Of a stretch of 48,638 bases of DNA, positions 1 through 9,163 are shown piece after piece (positions within the stretch are counted from its first letter, which is position 1; every line of letters starts with the position of its first letter). A program made the translations under genes and the position numbers. Source of the stretch: JBCBSS01 sp039819065 (lineage in GTDB: Bacteria > Bacteroidota > Bacteroidia > Cytophagales > Cyclobacteriaceae); assembly GCA_039819065.1 (NCBI GenBank), contig JBCBSS010000045.1, positions 1 through 48,638 of the forward strand, in the 5' to 3' direction. Under the pieces are notes generated by a model. That model had not been told where the DNA came from. It ran no database searches and saw only the letters and a list, made by a program, of their open reading frames with translations.

Positions 1-178
1 AATTTATTTTGGAGAAATTTCTGAGAAATATTTCGTTGTAAACATAGAGAATATTATCAAAAATACAAGGCAGGTTGTTTAATCGTTTTTGATGACGATA
101 AAGAATTCAAGATCGCACCCGAAGATATTCTCTATGTTTACAACGAAATATTTCTCAGAAATTTCTCCAAAATAAATT
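1..178. repeat. Perfect 54-bp fold-back inverted repeat at the window's left edge
   Basis: Bases 1-54 are the exact reverse complement of 125-178, separated by a 70-base spacer (55-124). The right arm lies in an open reading frame that continues to 453. The left arm is out of coding sense and carries an in-frame stop at 22-24. The right arm therefore looks like the original and the left arm like an inverted extra copy. A perfect arm ending exactly at base 1 is typical of a fold-back assembly or amplification artefact at a contig end. A real inverted duplication cannot be excluded. Confidence 0.9.
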
Positions 179-453
179 TCGGCGAAGAGGTATACAGAGA
201 TCTTTGGGAAAAGGAACTTTTTGGTCTAATGATAAAACCATATGGCGCTGAAAAGTTAAAAATATCAGAAACTAATCGTCGAGATGAATTGGTAATAACT
301 CAGGAACTGATTGTTGAAAAAAACAAATTCTTAAGAGAATTATTTAATAATATTCTACTATTTAATGCCTTTTATTCAAGAGTTCACGGTATAGACATGA
401 GTTATTTAAATCAAGAGCTAGATAGGGCAAAAGAACTTATTGAAGGCCTTTAG
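55..453 (+). CDS. 3' part of an unknown protein gene, truncated by the fold-back
   Basis: The frame is open from base 25 and reads as plausible protein from 55, through DDDKEF, EDILYVYNEIFL and NFGEEVYRDLWEKELFG, to the stop at 451-453. The first ATG in frame is at 229, but the coding sense clearly extends upstream of it, so that ATG is not the start. The N-terminus is missing because the inverted copy (1-54) replaces it. The remaining ~132 residues are rich in Glu, Lys and Leu and probably helical and soluble. No signal peptide or membrane segment is visible in what remains. I do not recognise the family. The next 1.2 kb is degraded, so this gene may itself belong to a decaying region. Confidence 0.55.
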   Translation, partial: YQKYKAGCLIVFDDDKEFKIAPEDILYVYNEIFLRNFSKINFGEEVYRDLWEKELFGLMIKPYGAEKLKISETNRRDELVITQELIVEKNKFLRELFNNILLFNAFYSRVHGIDMSYLNQELDRAKELIEGL

Positions 454-780
454 CAAATCAATAACCATTGTCGTAATTCATGTTGCTATTAGATCAGTTG
501 CAATATCTATGGTTGATGAACTTTCTTTAGAACAACAATAAATAGGACATTTTAAGAACAACACTTATTTGAGTGATTCTATTTCTGAGAAATTAGAATT
601 TAAACCGTGATTGATCCTTTTCAATTACGTGATGATTGAAGGGTAGCTGAGAGATACAGAAAGATAAGACTATTTGTAGCATTAGGTATTGACCATATGA
701 TAGAAATGTGGTTTTAAACTCAGACCTTCTTCAATTTAATAAATGACCAATTCAAAAAAAAACAAAGGCGGAATTGACCA
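454..780. other. Gene-poor stretch with only short coding remnants
   Basis: No reading frame longer than about 35 codons stands out. Short protein-like strings such as AERYRKIRLFVALGIDHMIEMWF occur around 645-716 but are interrupted on both sides. I see no RNA gene, repeat or clear promoter. This stretch looks like decayed coding sequence between the truncated gene ending at 453 and the pseudogene starting near 781. Confidence 0.4.
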
Positions 781-1082
781 TACGGGTTCGCTGTCTACGA
801 AGGAATATTTGATGATAGCTTCTGATTTGAAGTTTTTGAATTAATGATTGAGGATGAAATTTCGGTGTTCAAATATCATGAAGAGTTTGTGTTGCGGGAA
901 GTGAAGTTTATGAGGTAGACTCTTATGCCTACAGAGACTGGTTCTATGTATATAGCCCTGATAAGGATATTAAAATTCCTACCGTACAAATCTTAGCGTT
1001 ATTTGAGAAGTGGCGTGATTTTCTTGAGTCGGATATTTCGGTAGAAGAAGGACAGGTTGAGATTGACATTCATGCTCTCTGA
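781..1082 (+). pseudogene. Decayed gene fragment with a stop and a frameshift
   Basis: In the frame starting at 781 the DNA reads YGFAVYEGIFDDSF, a TGA at 823-825, then FEVFELMIEDEISVF and on to a stop at 916. Coding sense then passes into another frame at about 900-915 and runs through EVDSYAYRDWFYVYSPD, IKIPTVQILALFEKW and GQVEIDIHAL to a TGA at 1080-1082. The fragments join naturally into one product of about 100 residues, so one nonsense codon and at least one frameshift have broken it. The N-terminus is not identifiable. I do not recognise the family. Confidence 0.5.
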
Positions 1083-1163
1083 AAAGTGAAAGTTAGCATT
1101 CAGACAGACCTACTTGTCTGATGGTGTAAAACTTAAAACTCTCTTTTTAAGCTCTCTTAGTTC

Positions 1164-1436
1164 ATGCTCGAGGTTATATGTAATCCTAAACTGATAGATG
1201 CCTTGGAATACTCAAATGATGCCAACATTCTGATCAAGGATCTGGATGAGATACGCTTAGTGGCCAACAGCCCTGATGATATAAGGGCATTGGGAATATA
1301 TCATTTATGGCTAACTAGAAAAGATTCCAAATTCTTCTTGACCACCCTCCCAACATTGTCATCACTCAGACAAACCTTATTGATTTTCAGCGTGTTGAGG
1401 CCTCGTTTTGAGACTAAATTAGGGTGTAAAATGTAA
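1164..1436 (+). CDS. Possible 90-aa hypothetical protein or gene fragment
   Basis: The ATG at 1164 opens a 90-codon frame. The first ~55 residues (ANILIKDLDEIRLVANSPDD region) look like real protein. The tail after LTTLPTLSSLR is less convincing and may be frame run-on. No signal peptide, membrane segment or known motif is seen. Just upstream is a small A/T hairpin (CTTAAAA 1132-1138 / TTTTAAG 1145-1151). Because the ORF sits in a decayed region and the following 230 bases are non-coding, it may be the 5' part of a broken gene. I assign no function. Confidence 0.3.
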   Translation: MLEVICNPKLIDALEYSNDANILIKDLDEIRLVANSPDDIRALGIYHLWLTRKDSKFFLTTLPTLSSLRQTLLIFSVLRPRFETKLGCKM

Positions 1437-1668
1437 GAAAAGGCTGAGGTTTGATAGATAATAGGCAGCATAACTACCATTTCTTAAGTGTATTCAGTCA
1501 AAACGGGAGAATGCCCTTAAAGATAGACTGTAAGCTCCACCTAAAGAATTCAGAAAATAACCCTGCTAAGGCCATTAGCTTTGCAAGTTGTAATAAAGAA
1601 AGAATTCAATAATCCGGTCGGCTTTAATCAATCCACAATACCGGATGGTGTGAAAAGGAACACTTAAT
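1437..1668. other. Intergenic region upstream of the giant secreted-protein gene
   Basis: No gene is visible. A GATGGTGTGAAAAGG string near 1643 resembles GATGGTGTAAAACTT near 1120, which may be a small repeated remnant. No convincing TAnnTTTG promoter box was found, although the promoter for the gene at 1669 should lie here. Confidence 0.35.
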
Positions 1669-4600
1669 ATGCTATCTAGATACTTAAAAATAGCAATGCT
1701 TTGGGCAGGGCTTTTGGCCAGCCATATTACCCTTGGGCAAACCGAGACCCCTGCTAACAATGAACTCGCAGATAAAATACATGCCCTTCACGATAAGATC
1801 ATAGAAGAAGGCAACACCCTGAGTCAGTTGACAGAAGAAGATCTGGCCAGCTTACCGGTTGGTATCGCCAGGAATATCGGTGACCTGCAATACATGATCA
1901 TGATCGACTCGGCGCGCTTCACGCCACGAGGGGCATTCTTCAATGCTTACGTTTCGCTTGAAATGCCCTCTTCCGGAAAGCGGATCGCCTTTGCCGCAGA
2001 AAACATAGGATTCCATCCTGGGGGCCTAGCCAGCACCAACTTGCAACGTCTTTATTTGGTTTCCAAACAGGACATAGACATTGGTAAGAAAATTACCCTT
2101 GAATTACCAGTTAGTGATAAACGCAACTTTGTGGAATGGGATTGCGGGGGGTTCAAATCAATCAATCTTAAAGGAATATTTCGATTTGACGAAGAAATGC
2201 TGGTACCAGAAGGCCCTAACGGAGAACCGGTACAAGGCAAGCAAGTCGAAGCCACTTTTGAAACCAATGTACAAAGCTGGGATGACCTCATTGCCCAGGT
2301 AGAAATTACACCTTTTCAAGTACCCAAGCTCAAAGGTTTTAGCTTTTCGGTAGATGATGCCACCATTGATTTCAGTGATATAGTAAACCCCCAGAATATG
2401 CAATTCCCTAAGGACTACCAAAGTGGTTTTGAAGGGAATATGATGCTTTGGCAAGGCTTTTTCCTGAGGGAGATCACGATCAAACTTCCGCAAGAATTAG
2501 CCACCAACAAAGGACGTAAAGAAATTACCGCCCAGAACATGATCATCGACAAAATGGGCTTTTCAGGAGCGGTCGGTGTGAAAAACCTGTTTGGCAGAGA
2601 AGAGGGAACGCTGAACGGATGGCCATTCTCAATAGACTCTTTGGGAGTGGTGATGGTGAAAAGCCAATTGAAAGGAGGAGCATTCAAAGGCCAAATGAAT
2701 GTGCCGCTGTTTGATGATGATGCTCCGGTAAAATACGCCGCTCTTATTTTCGAAGAAAACAATGAGACGAATTATCGTTTTAGCGTTACACCAAATAAAA
2801 CATTATCAGCCTCAGTCCTTTCCGCCAAGGTAGAATTGCTTCCTAATTCTACCATTATCATTACCAAACAAGACGGTAAACTAAAACCCGAAGCCATTCT
2901 CAATGGTAGAATAAGTGTTCAGGATGGCGCAAAGGTAGCAGTACGAGGGCTGGAATTTCAAGACCTGCATTTAGCCAGCGAAAAGCCCTACATCCGAAAC
3001 GGAGTATGGGAGTTGACGGGTAAAGGAGACCAAAAAGTATCCAATTTCCCCATAGCGATCAATAACCTCATCTTTCAACATAATCAGGATCAGCTGAGTC
3101 TTACGCTCGATGTCATGCTCAACCTGATGAACAAGGAAGACAAAGGTTTTTCTGCCGAGACTACAGTCAAGGTGAATGGGGAAATCGAAGAGGAAATACA
3201 GAACAACGGCGAGTTTACCGTTACCAAACAAAAGTGGAAGCATAAGAGCACCGAGATATCAGATATTCATATTGATGTAAAGGGAAGTAGTTATAGCCTG
3301 GAGGGGACACTCAGTTTATATGACGAAGATTCTACATTCGGTAGTGGGTTTAGAGGGGAGATTAACGCACAATTTGACCCTGGCCCGGGCATGAAAGCCA
3401 TTGCCCAATTTGGTAATGTCAAAGGCCTGCGCTATTGGTATGTGGATGCCCAGTTTCGATTCAAAACACCAAAAGGAAATGGCGCAGTGGGTATCTACGG
3501 TTTTGGTGGAGGTATGTACTACCATATGAACCTTGAAAAACGTCAACTCTTCGAAGTGGATGATTTCATCACCAAGAATGGCGAAAACGACAAGTTCGAG
3601 ATAGGGGCCACTCGCAGTGGTTCCAGATATGTGCCAGATGCCAGCATAGGTATAGGATTCAAAGCTTCGGTTATTCTCGGTACACAACCCAATCCTCACC
3701 CGCTCAATGGAGACGTGACATTCGAAATGGCTTTCAATAGTGGAGGAGGTGTGCGTTTCATTCGATTTAGAGGTGAGGCATTCTTCATGACACCGATAGA
3801 AAAGCGCAGCGCCAAAGCCCCGATGTACGCGGATTTGGATATGCTATACGACTTTCAGAATAGGGTATTCCACGCCACACTTGATACCTACATCAACGTG
3901 GGTGGAGTGCTAAGGGGTGTGGGGCCTAATGGCCTGGCAGGCTCTGCCGTAATTCACTTTGCGCCAGATGAATGGTACGTGCATGTAGGTACACCCGAGC
4001 AACGTGTTGGCCTGAACTTCATTGGCTTAGTAGAAACCGGAGCCTACTTCATGGCCGGTACCTATATCCACGATATGCCTACCCCACCTTCACAGGTTTC
4101 CGAAATATTGGGGGATATGGATTTGGACTTCATGCGTGATGAAAATGCCATTGCTACAGGAGGCGGTATCGCTTTTGGTTCAAGCATGTTGGTCAATACA
4201 GGACGTTTGAAATTCCTGATCTTTTATGGTCAGTTCCAGGCAGGTGCTGGCTTTGATATCATGCTCCGAAATTATGGTGATGCACATTGTGCCGGGGAAT
4301 CAGATAGAATTGGAATCAACGGGTGGTACGCTTCCGGACAAGCCTATGCCTTCTTGATGGGTAGTATTGGTGTGCATGTAAAGCTGAAATTCATCAAAGG
4401 AGAATTCGAAATTCTAAGTATAGGAGCGGCTGCAGTACTACAGGCCAAACTACCTAATCCGGTTTGGATGCAAGGGGTAGTCGGTGGAAAATTCTCTATT
4501 CTGGGAGGACTGGTTAGTGGAAATTGCCGCTTCAAAGTGACCATTGGTAAAGAATGTGAAATCGTCGGTGCTAATAGCTTAGGTATCAAAGTGATTGCCG

Positions 4601-6060
4601 ATGTTAAACCTCACGCTGCTGATGGAGAGGTAAGCGTATTCTCGGCTCCTCAAGCAGCATTCAATGTAGCCATTGATAAAGAATTCGAATACATGGATAG
4701 TGAAGGAGAGCTCAACAGCTACCGAGTGAAGTTGGATGAGTTCAATGTGATTCATAATGGTGACCTTATCACTGGTGAGTTAGAATGGAATGATAATCAT
4801 GACGTAGCTATCTTTAACCCATACCAGGTTCTACCGCCAAAGGCCAATATCAAAACCTATGTAAAAATACTGTGGGAGGAGAAAATTGACGGGGTATGGC
4901 GACCAATGGGAGGAAGCAAAGAGCAAGAAATAGAAGAGGAAGCGTCAACTTTCACTACTGGGGAGGCTCCTGAAGAAATTCCTGACGAGAATGTAAAATA
5001 CAGCTATCCTATAGCCAAACAATATCATTTCCACCAGGATGAACATGGCGAAGGGTATATCCAGCTCTACTCTGGCATGGATTACCTCTTTGAAACAGAA
5101 ATAGATGGCAAAGCCTGGGAATATGTAGCACGTTTTGCGCCCAAAGGTCAACCCACTTTCACAGATGTTCCGGTTACCTACCAAGGCGGAAGCAGCCGTG
5201 GAGCCATTAGCTTCGGTATCCCTCAGAATTTATCACCGGAAAAAGTTTATGACATTCTACTAGTCAGAACGCCTCAGGACGCCAGACAGGCGGTAGACCA
5301 GAATGTAACCGCCAGCAAGGAAAATGTAGCTTCCCAAGGAGGTACAACCATCGATCTGGAAACCAAAAACATAGATGAAGTACTGACATTGGCCAAGGAA
5401 AAGGTCATCTATACATCACACTTTAGAACCAGTAAATACAAGACATTCACGGCCAAGCTCGATGCGCTGAGTGGTTATAACAGTGGCGCTGGGCCAATTG
5501 TAGGCTTGAACCTGTGGAAGCTCGGGGCTACAACTTTTGCCCCTGAGCAATTCGATGAATTTGAACTGGTTGGTGACGGGGAAGAAATTGAGGCCTTGGT
5601 TACATTGGAAGCATTAACGGATAACCCATGGTACCGAGACAACATCTACCCTATGGTTTATCAATACTATCCAGTCAACTCCGACCTTGATATTTCCTGG
5701 AGGGAAACAGAACCTGTAGGCATTCCGCCATTAAGAGGAATGTCCATCTATCAAGAGACACCACTGTTTAAACTGACAGAAGAGGGTGCCGCTTCCGGTG
5801 AAGCGCCCGGCTATGCTGATCAGACGCAATTCATATACGACCTCTCATTCTATGCATACAATGACTACTTCGAATTGAGGCAAAAAGCATGGGATAAATA
5901 CATTGATTCCAACGCTCAAGGTATCCCGGTAGGGGCATATCGATTGATGAGTGGAAGTTATATCAACATGTTGAAAGGTCAGTATAGGTTCAAGGTGGGC
6001 TATCGCTTGCCGGGAATTAACAAAACCACATCAAGCAAGGTTTATACTATTGATTTTTAG
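1669..6060 (+). CDS. Very large secreted protein of unknown function (1463 aa)
   Basis: The N-terminus is a Sec signal peptide: MLSRYLK, a hydrophobic stretch IAMLWAGLLASHITLG, then a likely cleavage before QTETPA. About 600 residues of beta-rich sequence follow. A Gly/aromatic-rich central region (roughly 615-985) has alternating patterns such as GIYGFGGGMYYHM and EAFFMTPIEK, and a conserved-looking core around EWYVHVGTPEQRVGL and FGSSMLVNTGRLKFLIFYGQFQAGAGFDIML. Several isolated Cys pairs (AHCAGES, GNCRF, KECEI) sit at 885-965. The C-terminal ~450 residues are again beta-rich with no membrane anchor. I recall similar large proteins in Bacteroidota but cannot name a Pfam family. The gene is followed after 3 bases by the FN3 gene, so the two are very probably co-transcribed and may act together at the cell surface. 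Start choice rests on the signal peptide. Confidence 0.85.
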   Translation: MLSRYLKIAMLWAGLLASHITLGQTETPANNELADKIHALHDKIIEEGNTLSQLTEEDLASLPVGIARNIGDLQYMIMIDSARFTPRGAFFNAYVSLEMPSSGKRIAFAAENIGFHPGGLASTNLQRLYLVSKQDIDIGKKITLELPVSDKRNFVEWDCGGFKSINLKGIFRFDEEMLVPEGPNGEPVQGKQVEATFETNVQSWDDLIAQVEITPFQVPKLKGFSFSVDDATIDFSDIVNPQNMQFPKDYQSGFEGNMMLWQGFFLREITIKLPQELATNKGRKEITAQNMIIDKMGFSGAVGVKNLFGREEGTLNGWPFSIDSLGVVMVKSQLKGGAFKGQMNVPLFDDDAPVKYAALIFEENNETNYRFSVTPNKTLSASVLSAKVELLPNSTIIITKQDGKLKPEAILNGRISVQDGAKVAVRGLEFQDLHLASEKPYIRNGVWELTGKGDQKVSNFPIAINNLIFQHNQDQLSLTLDVMLNLMNKEDKGFSAETTVKVNGEIEEEIQNNGEFTVTKQKWKHKSTEISDIHIDVKGSSYSLEGTLSLYDEDSTFGSGFRGEINAQFDPGPGMKAIAQFGNVKGLRYWYVDAQFRFKTPKGNGAVGIYGFGGGMYYHMNLEKRQLFEVDDFITKNGENDKFEIGATRSGSRYVPDASIGIGFKASVILGTQPNPHPLNGDVTFEMAFNSGGGVRFIRFRGEAFFMTPIEKRSAKAPMYADLDMLYDFQNRVFHATLDTYINVGGVLRGVGPNGLAGSAVIHFAPDEWYVHVGTPEQRVGLNFIGLVETGAYFMAGTYIHDMPTPPSQVSEILGDMDLDFMRDENAIATGGGIAFGSSMLVNTGRLKFLIFYGQFQAGAGFDIMLRNYGDAHCAGESDRIGINGWYASGQAYAFLMGSIGVHVKLKFIKGEFEILSIGAAAVLQAKLPNPVWMQGVVGGKFSILGGLVSGNCRFKVTIGKECEIVGANSLGIKVIADVKPHAADGEVSVFSAPQAAFNVAIDKEFEYMDSEGELNSYRVKLDEFNVIHNGDLITGELEWNDNHDVAIFNPYQVLPPKANIKTYVKILWEEKIDGVWRPMGGSKEQEIEEEASTFTTGEAPEEIPDENVKYSYPIAKQYHFHQDEHGEGYIQLYSGMDYLFETEIDGKAWEYVARFAPKGQPTFTDVPVTYQGGSSRGAISFGIPQNLSPEKVYDILLVRTPQDARQAVDQNVTASKENVASQGGTTIDLETKNIDEVLTLAKEKVIYTSHFRTSKYKTFTAKLDALSGYNSGAGPIVGLNLWKLGATTFAPEQFDEFELVGDGEEIEALVTLEALTDNPWYRDNIYPMVYQYYPVNSDLDISWRETEPVGIPPLRGMSIYQETPLFKLTEEGAASGEAPGYADQTQFIYDLSFYAYNDYFELRQKAWDKYIDSNAQGIPVGAYRLMSGSYINMLKGQYRFKVGYRLPGINKTTSSKVYTIDF

Positions 6061-6063
6061 TAA

Positions 6064-8172
6064 ATGAAGGCTGCAACGAGCATTATGAAATACTTATTGA
6101 CATTTTTTTTGGCCATCACCTCGTTGGTGCTGAACGCCCAACAAAAACCCAAAGCGGAGATAAAAGCATTGGCCAGGGTTAAAAAAGACTCTATTGTATT
6201 GAGGTTTGCCCCTACGACCCCTATTGCATGGCAATTAGGAAACCAATATGGCTACATAATTGAACGTTATGCCGTGGCCAATAGCGAAGGCGTAATTGAT
6301 ACAACACGCGCCCCTGAAAAAATTAGATTGACTCCCAATCCCATTAAACCCCTACCACTTGATGATTGGGAGCCTTTGGTACAAGGAGATGATTATGCCG
6401 CCGTTGCTGCTCAGGCACTTTATGGCGAAACATTCGAGCTCACAGACCCGACTGAAAATGCTGGGTTGTTTATCAATCAGGTAACAGAAAATGAAAACCG
6501 TTTCAGCTTTGCTTTATTCTCCGCAGATGTTTCTATCAATGCAGCGCGCGGTTTAGGGCTCCTCTTTGTGGACACCGATTTTGATAGGGATAGTAAGTAC
6601 GTATACCGCGTTTCTTTGGCCGGCGAAAACCCAAAATATCCTGTAGGGCATGGTTCTGTTTTTACCGATCCACAAGAGATAATGAAACTGCCTCCCCCTG
6701 AAGATGTCAAAGTAGGTTTTGGCGACCGGTCAGTGGCAATTAACTGGAACAGCTTTTATCACCAACGCATTTATACCTCTTACATCGTAGAACGATCGGA
6801 TGATGAAGGAAAGACCTTCCAAAGGACTCAGAATTCTAGTTTCCTGAATACCAGAAAAGAAGGAACCGGGCCTAAGGAAAGAACATATTATGTAGACTCG
6901 CTTCCACAAAACAATAAAGTATACCAATTCAGAGTAAGAGGAATTACACCATTTGGGGAGAAAGGCCCTCCTTCTGAAGCAATCAGTGGAGTAGGCTTGG
7001 TGTCTGCCAAAGGTATCATCCCTGTCATTGAGAGCATCACGCTATTGGAAGGCGATGAGGTAATGGTCAAGTGGCGCTATCCCAAGACCAATAGGAATGA
7101 CATCAAAGGATATATAGTCGCCAGAGGAAACAACGATAAAGGCCCTTTCAAAAACCTGTATCAAACACCTTTGAATACTTCGGCCAGTTTCTTCGTCGAT
7201 AAAAAGCCAGACCCTGTTAATTACTACGTAGTTAAAGCCATCACCTTTGATGGGCAAGAAGTATCATCATTTCCGGCCCTGTTTCAATTGGAGGATAACA
7301 CACCGCCGCAAGCACCTCAAGGTCTAACCGGTAAGGTAGATACTACGGGTTGGGTCACACTTTCCTGGAAGCCTAATGGCGAGAGCGACCTGCTGGGATA
7401 TAAGGTGTTCAGGCTTAATAGCTTGAAAGAAGAACCCATTCAAATCACAGGGGACTTCCTCAGGTTCAGTGATTATAAGGATTCTATCAATATTAAGACA
7501 CTGACCAGGCACGTGTATTATCAAGTGGTAGCCTATGATTACCGCTATAACCCATCTGCATACTCTGAGCCTTTACAACTTGTACGCCCTGATATAGTAT
7601 CGCCGGTGGCGACAGTGTTCACCAGGGCTGAGTCTACTGATGAAGGAATATACCTGAACTGGGAAAAAAGCATCAGTAAAGATGCTGACCGATACGAATT
7701 ATTCAGACTTACTCAGGGAGAAACAGACTCCATTTTAGTGGCTGAGATACCTGTATCAGATAAAATGGAGCATTACCTGGATAAGAATGTAGAAGTAGGT
7801 AAAAACTACAGTTATCAACTTTATGTAATAGATGCTGCCGGATTGCAATCCCAAGCCACCACTATTGGTGTTACGTCCATTGATTCTGGCATTAGAACAC
7901 CGGTTGACGATTTAAAGGCCACGGTGAATAAAGAGGGAAGACTGATCGATCTCGGTTGGGAATACGAGCAAGCTGGCGTATTGAACTATATCATCTACCG
8001 ATCTAAAGATGGAGGCCCAATAAGAAGATATAAAACCCTCAATGCCAGCTCCAAGGCATATAAAGACCGCGCCCTCGCCATCGGCGGTCAGTACCAATAT
8101 CAAATACAAGTTGAATTTGAAGACGGCGCAGCCACTCCTTTAAGCAAGAAAGTGAGCGTGGTTTATGAGTAG
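6064..8172 (+). CDS. Secreted fibronectin type III repeat protein (702 aa)
   Basis: After a signal peptide ending near LVLNAQQ come an N-terminal domain of about 180 residues and then roughly five FN3-like repeats. They begin near PPEDVKVGFGDRSVAINW, PVIESITLLEGDEVMVKW, PPQAPQGLTGKVDTTGWV, SPVATVFTRAESTDEGIY and TPVDDLKATVNKEGRLID. Each carries the usual W in strand B and the Y-x-Y/V pattern in strand F (YQFRVRG, YYVVKA, YYQVVAYD, YSYQLYVID, YQYQIQV). FN3 arrays in secreted bacterial proteins usually mediate binding or act as spacers. No enzyme domain or C-terminal sorting signal is visible. The gene starts 3 bases after the 1463-aa gene, so coupling is likely. An ATG at 6085 is an alternative start giving a tighter signal peptide. 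Confidence 0.85.
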   Translation: MKAATSIMKYLLTFFLAITSLVLNAQQKPKAEIKALARVKKDSIVLRFAPTTPIAWQLGNQYGYIIERYAVANSEGVIDTTRAPEKIRLTPNPIKPLPLDDWEPLVQGDDYAAVAAQALYGETFELTDPTENAGLFINQVTENENRFSFALFSADVSINAARGLGLLFVDTDFDRDSKYVYRVSLAGENPKYPVGHGSVFTDPQEIMKLPPPEDVKVGFGDRSVAINWNSFYHQRIYTSYIVERSDDEGKTFQRTQNSSFLNTRKEGTGPKERTYYVDSLPQNNKVYQFRVRGITPFGEKGPPSEAISGVGLVSAKGIIPVIESITLLEGDEVMVKWRYPKTNRNDIKGYIVARGNNDKGPFKNLYQTPLNTSASFFVDKKPDPVNYYVVKAITFDGQEVSSFPALFQLEDNTPPQAPQGLTGKVDTTGWVTLSWKPNGESDLLGYKVFRLNSLKEEPIQITGDFLRFSDYKDSINIKTLTRHVYYQVVAYDYRYNPSAYSEPLQLVRPDIVSPVATVFTRAESTDEGIYLNWEKSISKDADRYELFRLTQGETDSILVAEIPVSDKMEHYLDKNVEVGKNYSYQLYVIDAAGLQSQATTIGVTSIDSGIRTPVDDLKATVNKEGRLIDLGWEYEQAGVLNYIIYRSKDGGPIRRYKTLNASSKAYKDRALAIGGQYQYQIQVEFEDGAATPLSKKVSVVYE

Positions 8173-8190
8173 AACTTAAGCTTAATTCCC

Positions 8191-8220
8191 GACAGGTTTC
8201 CAAAACCTGTCAGGTCTTTT
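8191..8220 (+). terminator. Rho-independent terminator after the FN3 gene
   Basis: Perfect 9-bp stem GACAGGTTT (8191-8199) / AAACCTGTC (8203-8211) with a CCA loop, followed by AGGTCTTTT. It lies 18 bases past the FN3 stop codon and closes the two-gene unit. Its sequence type (CCTGTC/GACAGG) reappears in the hairpin at 32197. Confidence 0.7.
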
Positions 8221-8225
8221 ACTAC

Positions 8226-8270
8226 CGTCATTCCACGGTTTACGACGTAGGAGTAAATCCGGGGAATCTC
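8226..8270. repeat. Degenerate CATTCC...GGAATCTC extragenic repeat
   Basis: CGTCATTCC at 8226-8234 and GGGGAATCTC at 8261-8270 form the ends of a short imperfect palindrome. It resembles the widespread intergenic GTCATTCC...GGAATC type of bacterial repeat. The rest of 8271-8514 shows no gene. Confidence 0.4.
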
Positions 8271-8514
8271 ATTAAAGTGGTTTGATGAATTGATCAGTAC
8301 TGTCATTCTGGAAGAGTCTTATTGGATATTAGTAGGGTTTAGGTAGGTACCCTCGGCATTCGCAGATATCTCAGCAAGAATTTAGAAGGCCTTATTGTGC
8401 AGTAATTAAACCATATGTACAAGAAATGACCATCATGCTGGAGGCCACTAAGTTCCTTTCATGAGGACAAGGGGGCTGGAAATATGTGATCTTAATCGAT
8501 AGCGTTGCAAAGCC

Positions 8515-8537
8515 ACCGTTTGTGTTTCACAAACGGT
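8515..8537. repeat. Perfect hairpin between convergent genes
   Basis: ACCGTTTGTG (8515-8524) / CACAAACGGT (8528-8537) with a TTT loop. There is no T-tract on either side, so it is not a typical terminator. It is an extragenic palindrome in the convergent gap between the FN3 gene and tpx. Confidence 0.55.
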
Positions 8538-8551
8538 TACAAACCACCTCA

Positions 8552-8591
8552 AACAAAAAAACCTGAGAGGTTTCAAGAATCTCTCAGGTTT
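8552..8591 (-). terminator. Strong terminator of the tpx unit
   Basis: Perfect 11-bp stem AAACCTGAGAG (8559-8569) / CTCTCAGGTTT (8581-8591). Read on the minus strand, the stem is followed by a run of T residues (8552-8560 as A on the plus strand). It sits 26 bases past the tpx stop and ends the ridA-like/M1/tpx transcript. Confidence 0.8.
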
Positions 8592-8616
8592 GTATTCTAG
8601 CTAATATTACAATTTA

Positions 8617-9114
8617 TCAAAGCGCCGCAATCGCAGCATCATAGTTCGGCTCATCTACCGTCTCAGCTACTAATTCGGTATGTTTTACCTTGCCTTCTTC
8701 ATCCAACACCACAATAGAACGCGCAAGCAATCCTGCCAACGGGCCGTCTACTATTTTCACGCCATAATTATTGCCGAAGTCTTCACTCTTATAGTCAGCC
8801 AATGTAACCACGTTTTCTATTCCTTCGGCAGCACAGAATCGGCTGTGTGCAAAAGGAAGGTCTTTCGAAACACTGACTACAACGGTATTGTCGAGGCTGG
8901 TTGCCTTAGTGTTAAATTCTCGTACTGATGTAGCACAGGTAGAAGTATCGATGCTTGGGAAGATATTTAATATCACCTTCTGCCCCTTATAATCGGCCAG
9001 GGTCTTTCCACCCAGGTCAGTGGCAGTTAGGTTAAAATCAGGAGCAGTAGACCCCACAGCGGGTAAATCACCACTGGTGTTGAAAGGGTTTCCTTTAAGC
9101 GTAATTTGAGCCAT
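8617..9114 (-). CDS. tpx: Thiol peroxidase (Tpx), atypical 2-Cys peroxiredoxin
   Basis: The 165-aa length and sequence match Tpx closely. The protein reduces hydrogen and alkyl peroxides in the cytoplasm or periplasm with electrons from thioredoxin. The peroxidatic Cys is C60 in DTSTCATS and the resolving Cys is C94 in SRFCAAEG. Flanking family motifs PDFNLTATDL and VILNIFPSIDT are intact. There is no signal peptide (MAQITLKGNPF), so a cytoplasmic location is expected. It is the last gene of a minus-strand run after the M1 peptidase (49-base gap), and the hairpin at 8559-8591 ends the unit. The function is secure; what controls it is not visible. Confidence 0.96.
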   Translation of the reverse strand: MAQITLKGNPFNTSGDLPAVGSTAPDFNLTATDLGGKTLADYKGQKVILNIFPSIDTSTCATSVREFNTKATSLDNTVVVSVSKDLPFAHSRFCAAEGIENVVTLADYKSEDFGNNYGVKIVDGPLAGLLARSIVVLDEEGKVKHTELVAETVDEPNYDAAIAAL

Positions 9115-9163
9115 AGTTCTTAGTTTATGTTAAAGTGGATTGATCAGAATTATATAGAAGGTA

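Noticed and set aside
1164..1668. Transposase remnant
   Set aside because: Some strings felt IS-like, but no catalytic motif or terminal repeat could be identified.
2052..5184. Several minus-strand ORFs inside the 1463-aa gene
   Set aside because: They are shadows of a clearly coding plus-strand frame with a signal peptide and consistent protein character.
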